Shown: positions 28,788 through 38,459, counted from the stretch's first letter. The stretch: 64,000 nt of DNA from Candidatus Nitrosocosmicus franklandus (GCF_900696045.1 NZ_LR216287.1:496001-560000), one strand, 5' to 3'. Numbers and translations are program-made. Notes: generated from the sequence alone by a model not told the origin.

Positions 28788-30452
28788 TTATATACCTACT
28801 GAATTATTTAGAGCTTCAGCTGTAAGCTTTCCGACCTTGCCATCAGTTTGAAGTTTATTACCATTTATGTCTTTGTGAGTCTTTTGAAATTCTACAACCG
28901 CAGCATGTGTTTTATTACCAAATTTCCCATCTATCCCATCATGATTGGGTCCAAAATTCCCAAGATCATATCCAAGTTTTTTTAAAATGGTTTGAAGATT
29001 TTTAACCAGCATAGACCTAGGATCGTTTAAAACTAGCGGACCACTTCCACCATTGGAACGATTCCTCAGTTCATCTGGAGGTAGTGGGGTAAGAACAACC
29101 GTTTTTTTTGATATCTTATCGTATGCGGCTTTTGCCTGAATTATACCCGCGCCCAAAAAAATCTTCAAATCAGACCCGCCTTTGTTTTTTGCAGTAGTCA
29201 TTAGAACATTCTTGACTTCACCCTGATTAACTGATGGGGATTTCTGTTTCAGTAATGCAATAACACCTGCAGCTATTGGAGTTGCAGCTGAAGTTCCACT
29301 ATCACTATCGAAGAAGCCTGTGAAATGGGTGATGGAAGCAAAGTCTGGTTTATTAGGATCCAGGGCGGCGGGTCCACAACTGCTGTAACCAACATATTGT
29401 TCATTCTTGTTAACGGCTGCAACCGTAATTACTTGCTTATGTCCGTTTGCACCCCAAATACTTTTTCCTTGACCAGTATCGGATCCACATCTGTTATCTG
29501 CACATGGATTGCCCCCACAATTTCCAGCAGCAAAAAGAACGATTATCCCTTCATTAATAGCTTCTATCACTTTCCTAGTTAGAAAGTGATCGGGGTTTGT
29601 AGTATAGTTTGGATCCCATTCTTTCTGGTAATAGCCCCAGCTATTAGTAATGATGTGCGGAGTACCATCTAACTTATGTCTATTTATAGCCCAGTCGAAA
29701 TTTTTATATGCACTTGACAATGTGTCCCCAGTTATCCTAAGGTCATAAAGCTTTGCATCAGGAGCAATTCCCAGAACATCCGTTGCGCACATATTCCCGT
29801 GCCAGTCCCAATCTACACCAGTGGTACCCCAATCAGACGTCGATCCATCGATTACATTCGGTATGAGCTTTCCTGGCCAATTTGTATCGTTTGTATCCTT
29901 AGATTTTATAGGTCTACCCACTGCTGTAATTCCCCCATCCTGAACGGCAACGACAATATTTTGTCCCTTAATTCCATCTGCATGAATTTCATGTACCCCA
30001 AGATACTTTGCCACATCGTGAATAGTTCCCTTTGGAGTGCCTGGATCACAATCACATGGAGGTATAGGACATAACCCCCTGTCGACTGAACTTATCTGAA
30101 TGAAATCGTCATCTTTATTTTCAAAGGGTCTGATTCCAGCGGTGTCCTCCCAAACCTTGACCACATTGGGTTGAGCTTCGAGATTCTTTATCTTATTTCT
30201 ATCAATCCTTCCCCTAACAATTACAACATCCATTCCCCTGGAATCTAGGCTACGGGCCATATCCGGGGTCGAAGTTACAGGAATAGCTCCATATTCAGTA
30301 TCTAATTCAAATCCATGTTGCATTAGATCTCTTGTCAATGTCAGATCACGCGAGTCAGTATTTTTCGGTTTAGTATATTCTACAACTACCTGGACACGAT
30401 TTTTTTCATCTATTACCAGTTTCTTTTTATCAGAGTTATCTGGATTATCCAT
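28788..30452 (-). CDS. Subtilisin-like serine protease (S8) with C-terminal peptidoglycan-binding domain
   Basis: Subtilase with the full triad: Asp172 in VAVQDGG, His218 in WHGNMCATD and Ser388 in SGTSAATP, with oxyanion Asn311 in FAAGNCGG. Residues about 18-102 resemble the I9-type pro-domain (ends PNVVKVWEDT), so it is likely made as a zymogen. The tail (about 467-550) is a peptidoglycan-binding-1-like domain: LGYDLGNFGPNHDGIDGKFG and a following KTHAAVVEFQKTH. Archaea lack murein, so this domain may bind another polymer, or target a bacterium. The N-terminus (MDNPDNSDKKKL) has no signal peptide. A TATA-like TTTTTAAAATA lies 25-35 nt before the ATG, arguing that the start is right. Confidence 0.92.
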   Translation of the reverse strand: MDNPDNSDKKKLVIDEKNRVQVVVEYTKPKNTDSRDLTLTRDLMQHGFELDTEYGAIPVTSTPDMARSLDSRGMDVVIVRGRIDRNKIKNLEAQPNVVKVWEDTAGIRPFENKDDDFIQISSVDRGLCPIPPCDCDPGTPKGTIHDVAKYLGVHEIHADGIKGQNIVVAVQDGGITAVGRPIKSKDTNDTNWPGKLIPNVIDGSTSDWGTTGVDWDWHGNMCATDVLGIAPDAKLYDLRITGDTLSSAYKNFDWAINRHKLDGTPHIITNSWGYYQKEWDPNYTTNPDHFLTRKVIEAINEGIIVLFAAGNCGGNPCADNRCGSDTGQGKSIWGANGHKQVITVAAVNKNEQYVGYSSCGPAALDPNKPDFASITHFTGFFDSDSGTSAATPIAAGVIALLKQKSPSVNQGEVKNVLMTTAKNKGGSDLKIFLGAGIIQAKAAYDKISKKTVVLTPLPPDELRNRSNGGSGPLVLNDPRSMLVKNLQTILKKLGYDLGNFGPNHDGIDGKFGNKTHAAVVEFQKTHKDINGNKLQTDGKVGKLTAEALNNSVGI

Positions 30453-31156
30453 AATATGATTCTTAGTGTAGAACTATTTTAAAAAGATATACGATTTTGT
30501 GTACTTTATTATAGTATTTCCACTATTATTCAATACTACTCTTAAATATCATAATACAACATTTAAATCAAATATTATTATCGTGTTAATAGCAGGCATT
30601 TAATACCAAATTATAGCAAATGCTAAAGTTGTATAAAACCGCCTTATTTTTTTTTGTCCTTAAATTGGTCTATACAATTTATCCAAATACTATATGGATA
30701 TTTGCGGAACACACACAAAACGATAGGTAAAACGAAGCAAAATTACCCAGCTCAATCATTTAAAAATCCAACAAACTTAATTGTCGTAAACAATCCTATT
30801 TATCAAAAGCACAAGCAAAAAAGAAACATAATATCCTAGATTCAATCCACTTTTAACCAGACTCAAAACAAAATAAGAATTTTACATCAATGTATTAAGA
30901 ATCTTTGTAGTAATAAACTTTCGAAACTTGATACAAAAAACTATATTTTTGTTCTTCTTTATTATTCAACTCTTTTTCTTGACCAGTAAAGCTCGGAATG
31001 AAGAAACATAATCAATAGTACTAATTGAAGGTGATAAATATTACTTAGGAAATATCCTTCTTTACTTGGTTGAAAATTTACGATTCTATTAATGGAGCCG
31101 AAGATGTATGCTACCGAGTTACTAACTACAGGTTTTGGAAATTTAAATTAAATTTA
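30453..31156. other. Intergenic stretch in the accessory island
   Basis: About 700 nt, strongly AT-rich; no gene seen. A 61-codon frame at 30654-30839 is not supported by any motif. Confidence 0.4.
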
Positions 31157-31993
31157 TTATTTTAATTGACCTAAAGGCACGTCCTTAATACTTGCTACTC
31201 CTTCCAGTTGAGGTATTTGACGAAACCTCTCTCTCATCGCATTTCTAATATTTTTCATTAATTCATATCTAGATAATCGGTTACCTGAGTTGCGTAATTC
31301 ATTACATAAATTCCATGTAAATGCGCCATGATAATCATTTTCAATTTTGGCATCAGCACTTGTTTGATCAGATTGACATCCCGTCATTAATACTATGTTG
31401 GGAGGCATTCCCTCTTCTTTTAAAGTATCTGCCAATCCATGATTTTCAACTGAACGACTAGATAATTCACGGTTAATTTCGCGTGGAGGAGGAATATATC
31501 TGGGAATTTCATCTAGACTCAATAATCTTAGTCCAGTACCACTATGACAAGTGTCTAAGTAGACTTCACAAAGACATTTCTCCGGTATGGTCGAAAGTTT
31601 TTTACCGAAATCATCATCATCTATCACAGTATTTAACGACCAATTTCCTTCCTCTACATTTAGATTATATGTTGTAAAAACCTCATCTTTTAGGTCGTCA
31701 GTTTCATCTAGTGATACATCAGGTATCTGTGTACCGTGAGCTGCTAAATGTATGACTATATAATTACATTCACCGTCTTGTGCTTTTTTAATTAGCGAAT
31801 CTATATTTTTATAAATATTTTCCTTCGTTGCCTCTGAATCCTGGAGTACTGTTATATCAGAATCTTTGAAATTCAAGTAATCTTTTAATACTGAAGACAT
31901 ATTTTTTGTATCGTTAATACACCCGCGTAAAGTGTAGTGGGGAAAAAATTGGTATTGGTTGATTCCTATAGTTAGGGCCTTTCTGTTATTCAT
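31157..31993 (-). CDS. Caspase-like (C14/metacaspase-type) cysteine peptidase
   Basis: Cysteine peptidase of the caspase fold. The catalytic His86 lies in IVIHLAAHGTQ and the nucleophile Cys149 in VYLDTCHSGTG, with the family opening ALTIGINQYQ and GCINDTKNM (about 6-32). The acidic DETDDLKDE segment (96-104) between strands is typical of metacaspase-like proteins. The domain fills almost the whole 278 residues, so the effector or sensor part is probably in the small upstream partner, whose stop lies 24 nt before this start. Prokaryotic relatives often act in cell-death or conflict systems. There is no signal peptide. Confidence 0.9.
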   Translation of the reverse strand: MNNRKALTIGINQYQFFPHYTLRGCINDTKNMSSVLKDYLNFKDSDITVLQDSEATKENIYKNIDSLIKKAQDGECNYIVIHLAAHGTQIPDVSLDETDDLKDEVFTTYNLNVEEGNWSLNTVIDDDDFGKKLSTIPEKCLCEVYLDTCHSGTGLRLLSLDEIPRYIPPPREINRELSSRSVENHGLADTLKEEGMPPNIVLMTGCQSDQTSADAKIENDYHGAFTWNLCNELRNSGNRLSRYELMKNIRNAMRERFRQIPQLEGVASIKDVPLGQLK

Positions 31994-32017
31994 TTTATTA
32001 TTTTGTTTGAGATGTTC

Positions 32018-32377
32018 TTAGAATAGACTCGAAATCGCTTTCCAAGCTTTTTTGGCCGTACTTTGGACTACTGGATTCTTTGCGATTTTATAGGCTGTAT
32101 GTGCACCCGCAATCAAACCTGCAATGGCGATGCGTTCTTGATCCTCCGAAGAAATATTTTCTGACGTCAGATCCCTAGATCCTTGCTGAGCGTCATTCTT
32201 AATTTGCTCAAAAATGGCACGAACTTCTTGGTCTTGTTCTGGTGAAATATCACGTGAATCCGAACCTTTGAAATAAGCCAAGAGCTTATCAACTAAGTCT
32301 GTATGTTGCTTTACATATTCCCATCCTTCTTTAAGAAAACGTTCTTGATCCTGTGAGACATCTGTTCCTGTTGACAT
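32018..32377 (-). CDS. Small helical protein co-transcribed with the caspase-like peptidase
   Basis: A 119-residue protein with no family that I recognise. The N-terminal two thirds is charged and helical. The C-terminal 40 residues are moderately hydrophobic and amphipathic (IAIAGLIAGAHTAYKIAKN), possibly membrane-seeking. It lies 24 nt upstream of the caspase gene on the same strand, so it is the first gene of a two-gene transcript. A TATA-like TTTAAATA occurs about 25 nt before the ATG. It could be an activator, adaptor or substrate of the peptidase. Confidence 0.6.
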   Translation of the reverse strand: MSTGTDVSQDQERFLKEGWEYVKQHTDLVDKLLAYFKGSDSRDISPEQDQEVRAIFEQIKNDAQQGSRDLTSENISSEDQERIAIAGLIAGAHTAYKIAKNPVVQSTAKKAWKAISSLF

Positions 32378-33291
32378 GTGATATTCTCAACAATATCCAA
32401 CTATTTAAATTTATACCCAATATCTCAAAGTATCGGGACAAAAATATTTATTCGATATTACTACATTATGATATCTTGATCAGTTATTGTGTAAAGATTC
32501 ATTTGTATTTCTATTTTATTTTTCAAATAACTTTCGATCAATTAAATCTATTTTGACTAATCATTGTTTGTTAAATATGTTGTAATACAGTTTGAATTGC
32601 GCTACAGCACTGTCAGTAGGTATATCTAGTGTACCTGTACAAATAGACAAACAATGAGATCTTTTCGATGTATCTTAAGTTCATTTTGTATCTAAGGTGT
32701 TATTCTAAAAGTTAACAATGTGGACAGACATCAATAATTGTCTTTTCGCTTATACACCCTATAAAAAAAGTAATTTCCAGAATTCTGGGAGGCATTACTC
32801 CAAGAATTCTGGAATATTATGATCGAATAAGAAACTTTTGAATTCATCGCTAAATGTCGCTATCAGAGGGTGAAACAACTATGATGTTGAGTCCAAATCA
32901 ATGCGTGCTAAAGTGCAGCGATTGAAGTTAGAAAAAAAATTCTTCTTCCTTTCATTTCTTAGGTATTTGACACGTGATCTAGATAAGAAATTGGGCAAAG
33001 TAGAAATTATAACAAAATACGTATCAAGAGAAATTCTTCTGCATCTATTGCTAATTCTCAATCCAAATTAGTTTGTAATATTATATTGAAATGTTTGATA
33101 CAGTAAAACTATCCTGAAAATAACGCTAGAATCAATCACATATTTCCTCTAACCATCTTTTCATTAGCTTTTATATGAAAAATTGATTTTATGTTAAGAT
33201 GATGAATGTAATCAAAAACGGTTTTAGAACTACTCCCAGGACATGAATAATAAATGATTTGTGTTACTTTAGCTTTAGACATATTGTGTCC
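32378..33291. other. Intergenic stretch with a long hairpin
   Basis: No convincing gene in about 900 nt. It holds a strong inverted repeat at 32775-32814. A minus-strand 60-codon frame at 32879-33061 is basic and has no recognised family. Confidence 0.4.
32775..32814. repeat. Perfect 12-nt inverted repeat with extended stem
   Basis: TTCCAGAATTCT at 32775-32786 pairs perfectly with AGAATTCTGGAA at 32803-32814. The stem extends inward after one mismatch by GGAG/CTCC, leaving a six-base loop GCATTA. It lies far from any coding end, so it is not obviously a terminator. Confidence 0.85.
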
Positions 33292-33918
33292 TTAACCATT
33301 CTTTTGCAAATCTGTGTCTTGTGAATTGGTTGTTTCTATTAACTGCACTTGTTGAATCAATTCAACATGTGCCCTTGTATTGTTTTGTAATAATTCCAGC
33401 ATCTCTTTTAGATCTGCAATCTCCCTATGAGGTAGTGAATTATCAGCCTTATAATCATAATCAGTTATAGATTCATAGGCACGATAGTGAGACTTGAATA
33501 CCATGTCAACTACAGATAAATTTGCAACTGCCTTACTTATAGCATCTTGGGACTTGTAAAAGAACATTGAAATTAGAACACCCATACCAATTCCTCCACT
33601 AAACAAACTCCAACCGTCTGATGTCCCTTTATACCAAGCATAAGTAATTGCGTTCGCAATAAGGATCGCACCTATAATTACCAACATTATGTTTATGATT
33701 GTCTTCATTTCGAATGCTTTTTTGGAATCATTCAAGATATCTTCAAAGTGTTTATCCATCTTTTTCCAATAACCTTCCGCGTCTTTCGATGGACGGGCAG
33801 CAATTGACCGTTTGACATCATTTAGTAACTCCTCATCCACGGCACGTGTCTTTGTGGAAGAATCAAAGGTTGTTTTCATTGCTGTGTGACTTTTGTCATC
33901 TTCTACATTATTTGCCAT
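33292..33918 (-). CDS. Two-transmembrane protein resembling TRADD-N-associated membrane proteins
   Basis: A charged helical N-terminus (about 1-70) precedes two adjacent membrane segments (IINIMLVIIGAILIANAITY and SGGIGMGVLISMFF) followed by a conserved-looking cytosolic segment (FYKSQDAISKAVANLSVVDMVFKSH) and a coiled-coil-like tail. This order is like the two-TM domain that accompanies TRADD-N-type domains in prokaryotic conflict systems (resemblance by architecture only). A TATA-like TATTTTTATAATA lies about 25 nt before the ATG. The neighbouring caspase makes a conflict role attractive, but a chance association cannot be excluded. Confidence 0.6.
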   Translation of the reverse strand: MANNVEDDKSHTAMKTTFDSSTKTRAVDEELLNDVKRSIAARPSKDAEGYWKKMDKHFEDILNDSKKAFEMKTIINIMLVIIGAILIANAITYAWYKGTSDGWSLFSGGIGMGVLISMFFYKSQDAISKAVANLSVVDMVFKSHYRAYESITDYDYKADNSLPHREIADLKEMLELLQNNTRAHVELIQQVQLIETTNSQDTDLQKNG

Positions 33919-34372
33919 ATATTTGCATTAATGAAATGTCATATTATAAAAATACATAGGTCTCAAGAATATTGTTAAATTGGGACAAAAATAATTAATA
34001 AAGATAAGTTTTCACAATTGACTCCATAACCTAAGTCAAAATGTAGGCTCTAGTTTTAAATATGGATTGATTTCGATTGTGTTTGTTATTACTTAGCCTA
34101 TTACTATTTGGACTTTCATCCTCAGTAACAATAACCACTGCCGAATGATATAATAAAGTGACCAAAACCAAGAAATATTGTCACAGTAACTGGCATTCTC
34201 ATAATAATAATGATACTAACAACAAATAACAAACAGATGTCTTATTAGAGCAGGTTAATAGAACTATCATCAACAGAACCAATACATCCTTTTCTAGTCT
34301 ATTATGATTGGGAGCTATGTTGGCAGATTGCATTCCCAGAGAAGATAAACAGAGCAATGCAATATAACGTAT

Positions 34373-34388
34373 ACATGTGATCACATGT
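34373..34388. promoter_or_regulatory. 16-nt perfect palindrome upstream of the papain-like gene
   Basis: ACATGTGATCACATGT is a perfect palindrome. The same ACATGTG core recurs as CACATGTG at 34596-34603, 12 nt before the TATA-like TTATATAAAA of the peptidase gene. The sites could be bound by one regulator. Confidence 0.4.
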
Positions 34389-34615
34389 TATCATTAAATG
34401 GAAATGACTTTATTGCATATCAATCTGTATCGTTATGGCATATACCTCGAGAGGATCCCATGCTCCAATTGCAAAATCTTTGCAAATAGTATTTTATAGA
34501 TGATACTATGTATTCAAATATTCGATCTCCATAAATTGACAGATATTGGCATCATCTCTACATATCGACCAATTGTGTAACAAAAAGTATTGGCCCACAT
34601 GTGTCAGCAAATTCC

Positions 34616-34625
34616 TTATATAAAA
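34616..34625 (+). promoter_or_regulatory. TATA-like promoter of the papain-like gene
   Basis: TTATATAAAA lies 17-26 nt before the ATG at 34642. This spacing would place the transcript start at or near the start codon, as expected for a leaderless archaeal gene. Confidence 0.6.
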
Positions 34626-34641
34626 CATCGGTGGCACAAAA

Positions 34642-35562
34642 ATGAGAAAAATGAGTCAAACTACAATTAATGGAAAAGGAACAGGATGGATCCCAGATTA
34701 TCCTAGTATAAGAGACTATACCTTAGGTGATAAAGAGGTCAAGCCATTATTTTCGGAGGTAGGTGTAGACACCACTCAATCAACGGCAAAGAGCAAAAAG
34801 CGTTCTCTACCAACAAAAGCAGACGAAATAAGACCGTATTGTTCTCACATTGAAGATCAGGAAACCCTAGGTTCCTGTACTGCACAAGCAGGAGTAGGAA
34901 TGATAGAGTATTTTGAAAGAAAGGCATTTGGAAAGCACATAGATGCCTCTAGTCTATTTCTTTATAAAGTAACAAGGAATCTTTTGCGGCTTCGAGGAGA
35001 TACAGGGGCATACCTACGAAGTACAATGGGAGCATTGAGATTATTTGGCGTCCCGCCAGAGGAGTATTGGAAATACGATATATCTAAATTTGATAGAGAA
35101 CCACCCGCGTTTTGTTATGCTTTTGCTAGTAACTATCAGGCAATTAATTATGTCCGCCTTGACACACCAAACATCGCCAAGGAAACTCTTCTATATACAA
35201 TAAAGGACAATCTATCAAAGGGAATTCCAGCTATGTTTGGTTTTACCGTTCATGAATCAATTGAGCAGGCTTCTAATGCCAACTCTTCGACAAAAGGTAA
35301 TATTCCATTTCCCTGCAGCACAGAAAGAGTACTTGGAGGACATGCGGTAATGGCGGTAGGGTACGATGACAACCTAAAAATAGAAAATAAAGGTTGCAGT
35401 GAAGAGACTATAGGAGCTATCCTTATACGTAATTCTTGGGGCACAAGTTGGGGCGATCACGGCTATGGCTATTTGCCCTATGAGTATGTGCTGAGGGATC
35501 TTGCAGTAGATTGGTGGACAATAATCAAAGCCGATTGGGTGGATACCGGTCACTTTGGTTAG
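34642..35562 (+). CDS. Papain-like (C1A) cysteine peptidase
   Basis: The catalytic Cys79 lies in QETLGSCTAQAG, His234 in LGGHAVMAVGYDD and Asn264 in LIRNSWGTSWGDHGYGYLPY, with the glutamine of the oxyanion hole upstream (Gln73). The opening GWIPDYPSIRDYTLG matches prokaryotic C1A peptidases, which lack the large pro-region of plant and animal cathepsins. No signal peptide is present. ATG at 34642 (or the ATG three codons later) lies 17-26 nt from a TATA-like box. Confidence 0.92.
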   Translation: MRKMSQTTINGKGTGWIPDYPSIRDYTLGDKEVKPLFSEVGVDTTQSTAKSKKRSLPTKADEIRPYCSHIEDQETLGSCTAQAGVGMIEYFERKAFGKHIDASSLFLYKVTRNLLRLRGDTGAYLRSTMGALRLFGVPPEEYWKYDISKFDREPPAFCYAFASNYQAINYVRLDTPNIAKETLLYTIKDNLSKGIPAMFGFTVHESIEQASNANSSTKGNIPFPCSTERVLGGHAVMAVGYDDNLKIENKGCSEETIGAILIRNSWGTSWGDHGYGYLPYEYVLRDLAVDWWTIIKADWVDTGHFG

Positions 35563-36521
35563 CTTAGTAACCGGTGCTAGAACGCATTAAATTATTACTT
35601 CTCCTCAACCTCGTTTAGTTTGTGCTAGAAAATATTTATCGGTCTAATAAACAAAAGAACAACAGATACTGACCCTCTAAGATTAACGAGAAATTCGTAT
35701 ACTATTCTATTTGATAAAGATAGAATTGAAATACCATTAACAATTCAAAAGAGTTTACTTTAGGTTTAAACAAACTTAATTCAGACATTTTTGGATTTAA
35801 ATTGTATTTCTCTTTCACTTGCTAATGCGAGTGACTGTATTCTGTGCTTATATTGTATGGTTCGAAAATCTTTTTTAGATTTCCTTTAAATTGTTATACT
35901 CAGTTCATGTTAATTGATTAAATATTATAATTAAATTTGATCAATATCTAAAACAGAATTACAGCAACACCGTTGTCTCTATTAGGATACTTCCGTATAC
36001 TCCTTCCCGGTTATTCCACGCTTGAATGAATCGTGTTTAAGATGAATTTCCATATGCAGAGGGTAGTTACATCACATTACTAGATATCAACTATTAACTG
36101 CTGTATAAATCGATTCTAATGTAAAAATAGATATTAAAGAGATGGTCAATTGGAGCTAGTTTCTAATTGTAGTTAATTTTTGTCTTAGTAAAATAATGGA
36201 CTCATTATTATGCCAATGTAAGATGAGTCATCTAGACATTGTGTAGCAACAAAACAGTATATTCTTGTCTAGATAATTAATGGATGAAAACCTTTCTCAA
36301 AAAACTATTGCGAAGAACCCTCACCAGGTGATGACAAATTTGCGGGATTTGAATTTGAAGATGCAAGGCAAAAGAAATCAATGGTTTTTGATCATTGTCC
36401 AATGATAATTAAAATCGTTATTTAGGGGACAAGCTGCAAGATGTAACATATAACCATTTTAATAAGTATGAAAATGAGATTAATGCGTTCTAATTTTCCT
36501 GGTATAAATGAGCATCAGGAT
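35563..36521. other. Intergenic stretch in the accessory island
   Basis: About 960 nt of AT-rich sequence; I see nothing convincing, apart from a regulatory-looking array that begins at 36522. Confidence 0.4.
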
Positions 36522-36622
36522 TTGACCAATATATTAACCACTTTGACCACTTTCTTATACTAATTGACCATCATTTTGACCATGTATATTAGGGAGAAAA
36601 TACTTGAATCACCTATTGACCA
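36522..36622 (+). promoter_or_regulatory. Array of TTGACCA direct repeats
   Basis: TTGACCA occurs exactly at 36522, 36543, 36564, 36576 and 36616, all in the same orientation, with a TTAACCA variant at 36534. Spacings of 21, 21 and 12 nt place most copies on the same helical face. The last copy lies within the start of the following coding sequence. The array looks like iterons or an operator cluster. Confidence 0.75.
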
Positions 36623-38459
36623 AGATTAATTCCCAGTTAAAAGCCCATATCATACGAGAGTATTTACACGGTTCATCGCTAAACAGAATATCTGCTGAAA
36701 CTGGCTTTATCTAAAGGATCAGTTTTTAATATTGTAGATTTTTGGCGGTCAAATTTAGATATAAATCTATATGAAATTAGATCCTTTGCTTCAGAGGTAA
36801 GAAAATCAGATATGACTATGCAACAATGTGTTATCGGATTTAGGACAGCACAAATACTAAAAAAGTTCTTTATAGACGATGGTTTTGACAAAAACATATT
36901 AAATGATGACGAGAACAAAGTGCAAGAATTAGGATGCAATACAGGGCTATTAGGAAAATCACAAATAAATCATGATACTTCGTTAGGACATACAAACGAG
37001 GACCAAAAATTATCCAAAACGTCTGACAAGAAGACGATTAATGAGATTTCACATTTTCTAGGAGTAATCTATAGGAATTGCAGGGTAAATGGTATCAGTC
37101 CTGATCATATAATAAAATGGCTAGATGACCTGTTTCAATTTTATTCAACTGCAAATACAAATAATATCTACGATAACACAGAAGGTGGGGATCTTGTATC
37201 TACATCTGTTCTCCCCGACAAAATCCAAGATACAAACTTTATCCCATTCATTTCAAAGATGTCCTATTTTATAGAACTAAAAAAGAAGAAAATAGAGAAA
37301 TTAGAAGAGACAGAGAAGATGATTCGTGATGATATTGAAAACTTATTAAAACAAAAAACTGACGTTTCAACAAGCCTCAAGAGTACTATCGAAAAAGAAA
37401 AGGAAATCACATCCTATTGCAACTGGTATAATGCTTTAAAATATGAGTTATTGACAAATCATAACATACATCTAGAAAATGAAATAGCCCGATTTGCAAA
37501 CATTATTGCAGAGTTTAAGAATTATAAATATAACCTGATAACAATACTAAACCTTTTTGAGTCGCAAAAAAATCTGCTGGAACAAAAAAAATTTCTATTA
37601 GAGGAAACAAAAGCCAAGACGAAGATCAGAGATAATTTAAACTTCCAAATGGAGAAGCTTCAACATCAGCTTGATTTTTCACAGCAAGCCATGGATACTT
37701 TAAATTACATGATATTGGTTTTGGACTAAAAGAATAAAAACGGTTATACGGTACCCTAGTTGAAATATCGACTGCTAATAAAATAGATATCAACGAACTC
37801 ACATCCAAATTTCTAAAGGACTAATGAGCAATATGATGATAAACTTGGTTTTGAACTCAAGATTTCCAAACTAAAAGGAGAAATGAAAGAAATAGAAAAG
37901 AAAATTCCCAATTATGAAAGCCTCGTAATGCTTCAAAGTATGGTAGCTCCTGTATTACTTCATCTTTCTAATAGTGGTGTAACTAACGAAGACATTATTG
38001 GTATGAATAACTTGGTTGTAGCATTTAGAAACAAGGATTTTCTTTCTGATACTCCTAATCAGATAAATCAAGAAAATAAAGAAACCGACACGAACCATAA
38101 TAATATCCAGAATTGGAGTTTGTTTATAGAAAAACTAGAGTCTAAAAAATATAGATCTAGAAATTGAAAGAAGAAAAACAGATCTTGAGAACATCAAAAC
38201 CTTGATACATGAGATAAATGATAATAAAGATCTAACTGAAAAATGCTACCGTGAAGCAGCATCTAATTTCAACACCTTTTGTACCCTGACATCCTACTAT
38301 TTAATGGAAACCTTAAAACAAATTAATGAAGGGCTTAATGGGAAGATAATAGTAACGACCCAAAGCCCATTTCCAATTTTTATAAATCTAGTCCACAACA
38401 AAGAAGAGGAAAGTAGAGACAATGATAATAAGGACAACAAGAGACTGGAGGAAAAATGA
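36604..38459 (+). pseudogene. Frameshifted HTH/coiled-coil protein gene
   Basis: Four or more reading-frame segments make one protein of about 600 residues. Segment 1 starts with TTG at 36604 and reads INSQLKAHIIREYLHGSSLN plus SAETG, an HTH-like start; it breaks at TTTATCTAAAG near 36711. Segment 2, in another frame to 37729, continues with LSKGSVFNIVDFW and then long coiled coils. Segment 3 (37740-38167, with an internal slip near 37820) reads YGTLVEISTANKID, ISKLKGEMKEIEKKI and VLLHLSNSGVTNEDIIG. Segment 4 to 38459 reads IDLEIERRKTDLENIKTL. A HTH start with a very long coiled coil is a pattern I associate with Nitrososphaera-group proteins of unknown role. The intact operator-like array upstream suggests recent inactivation. 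Confidence 0.75.

Larger units (their letters stand above)
33919..34641. other. Intergenic stretch before the papain-like peptidase
   Basis: No gene seen. A 61-codon minus-strand frame at 34199-34384 has no recognised features. A 16-nt palindrome at 34373 and a CACATGTG site at 34596 lie upstream of the papain-like gene. Confidence 0.4.

Noticed and set aside
28788-30452. Subtilase as a cell-wall remodelling enzyme because of the peptidoglycan-binding domain
   Set aside because: The host is archaeal without murein and the protein has no signal peptide, so the literal role is doubtful. I kept only the domain assignment.
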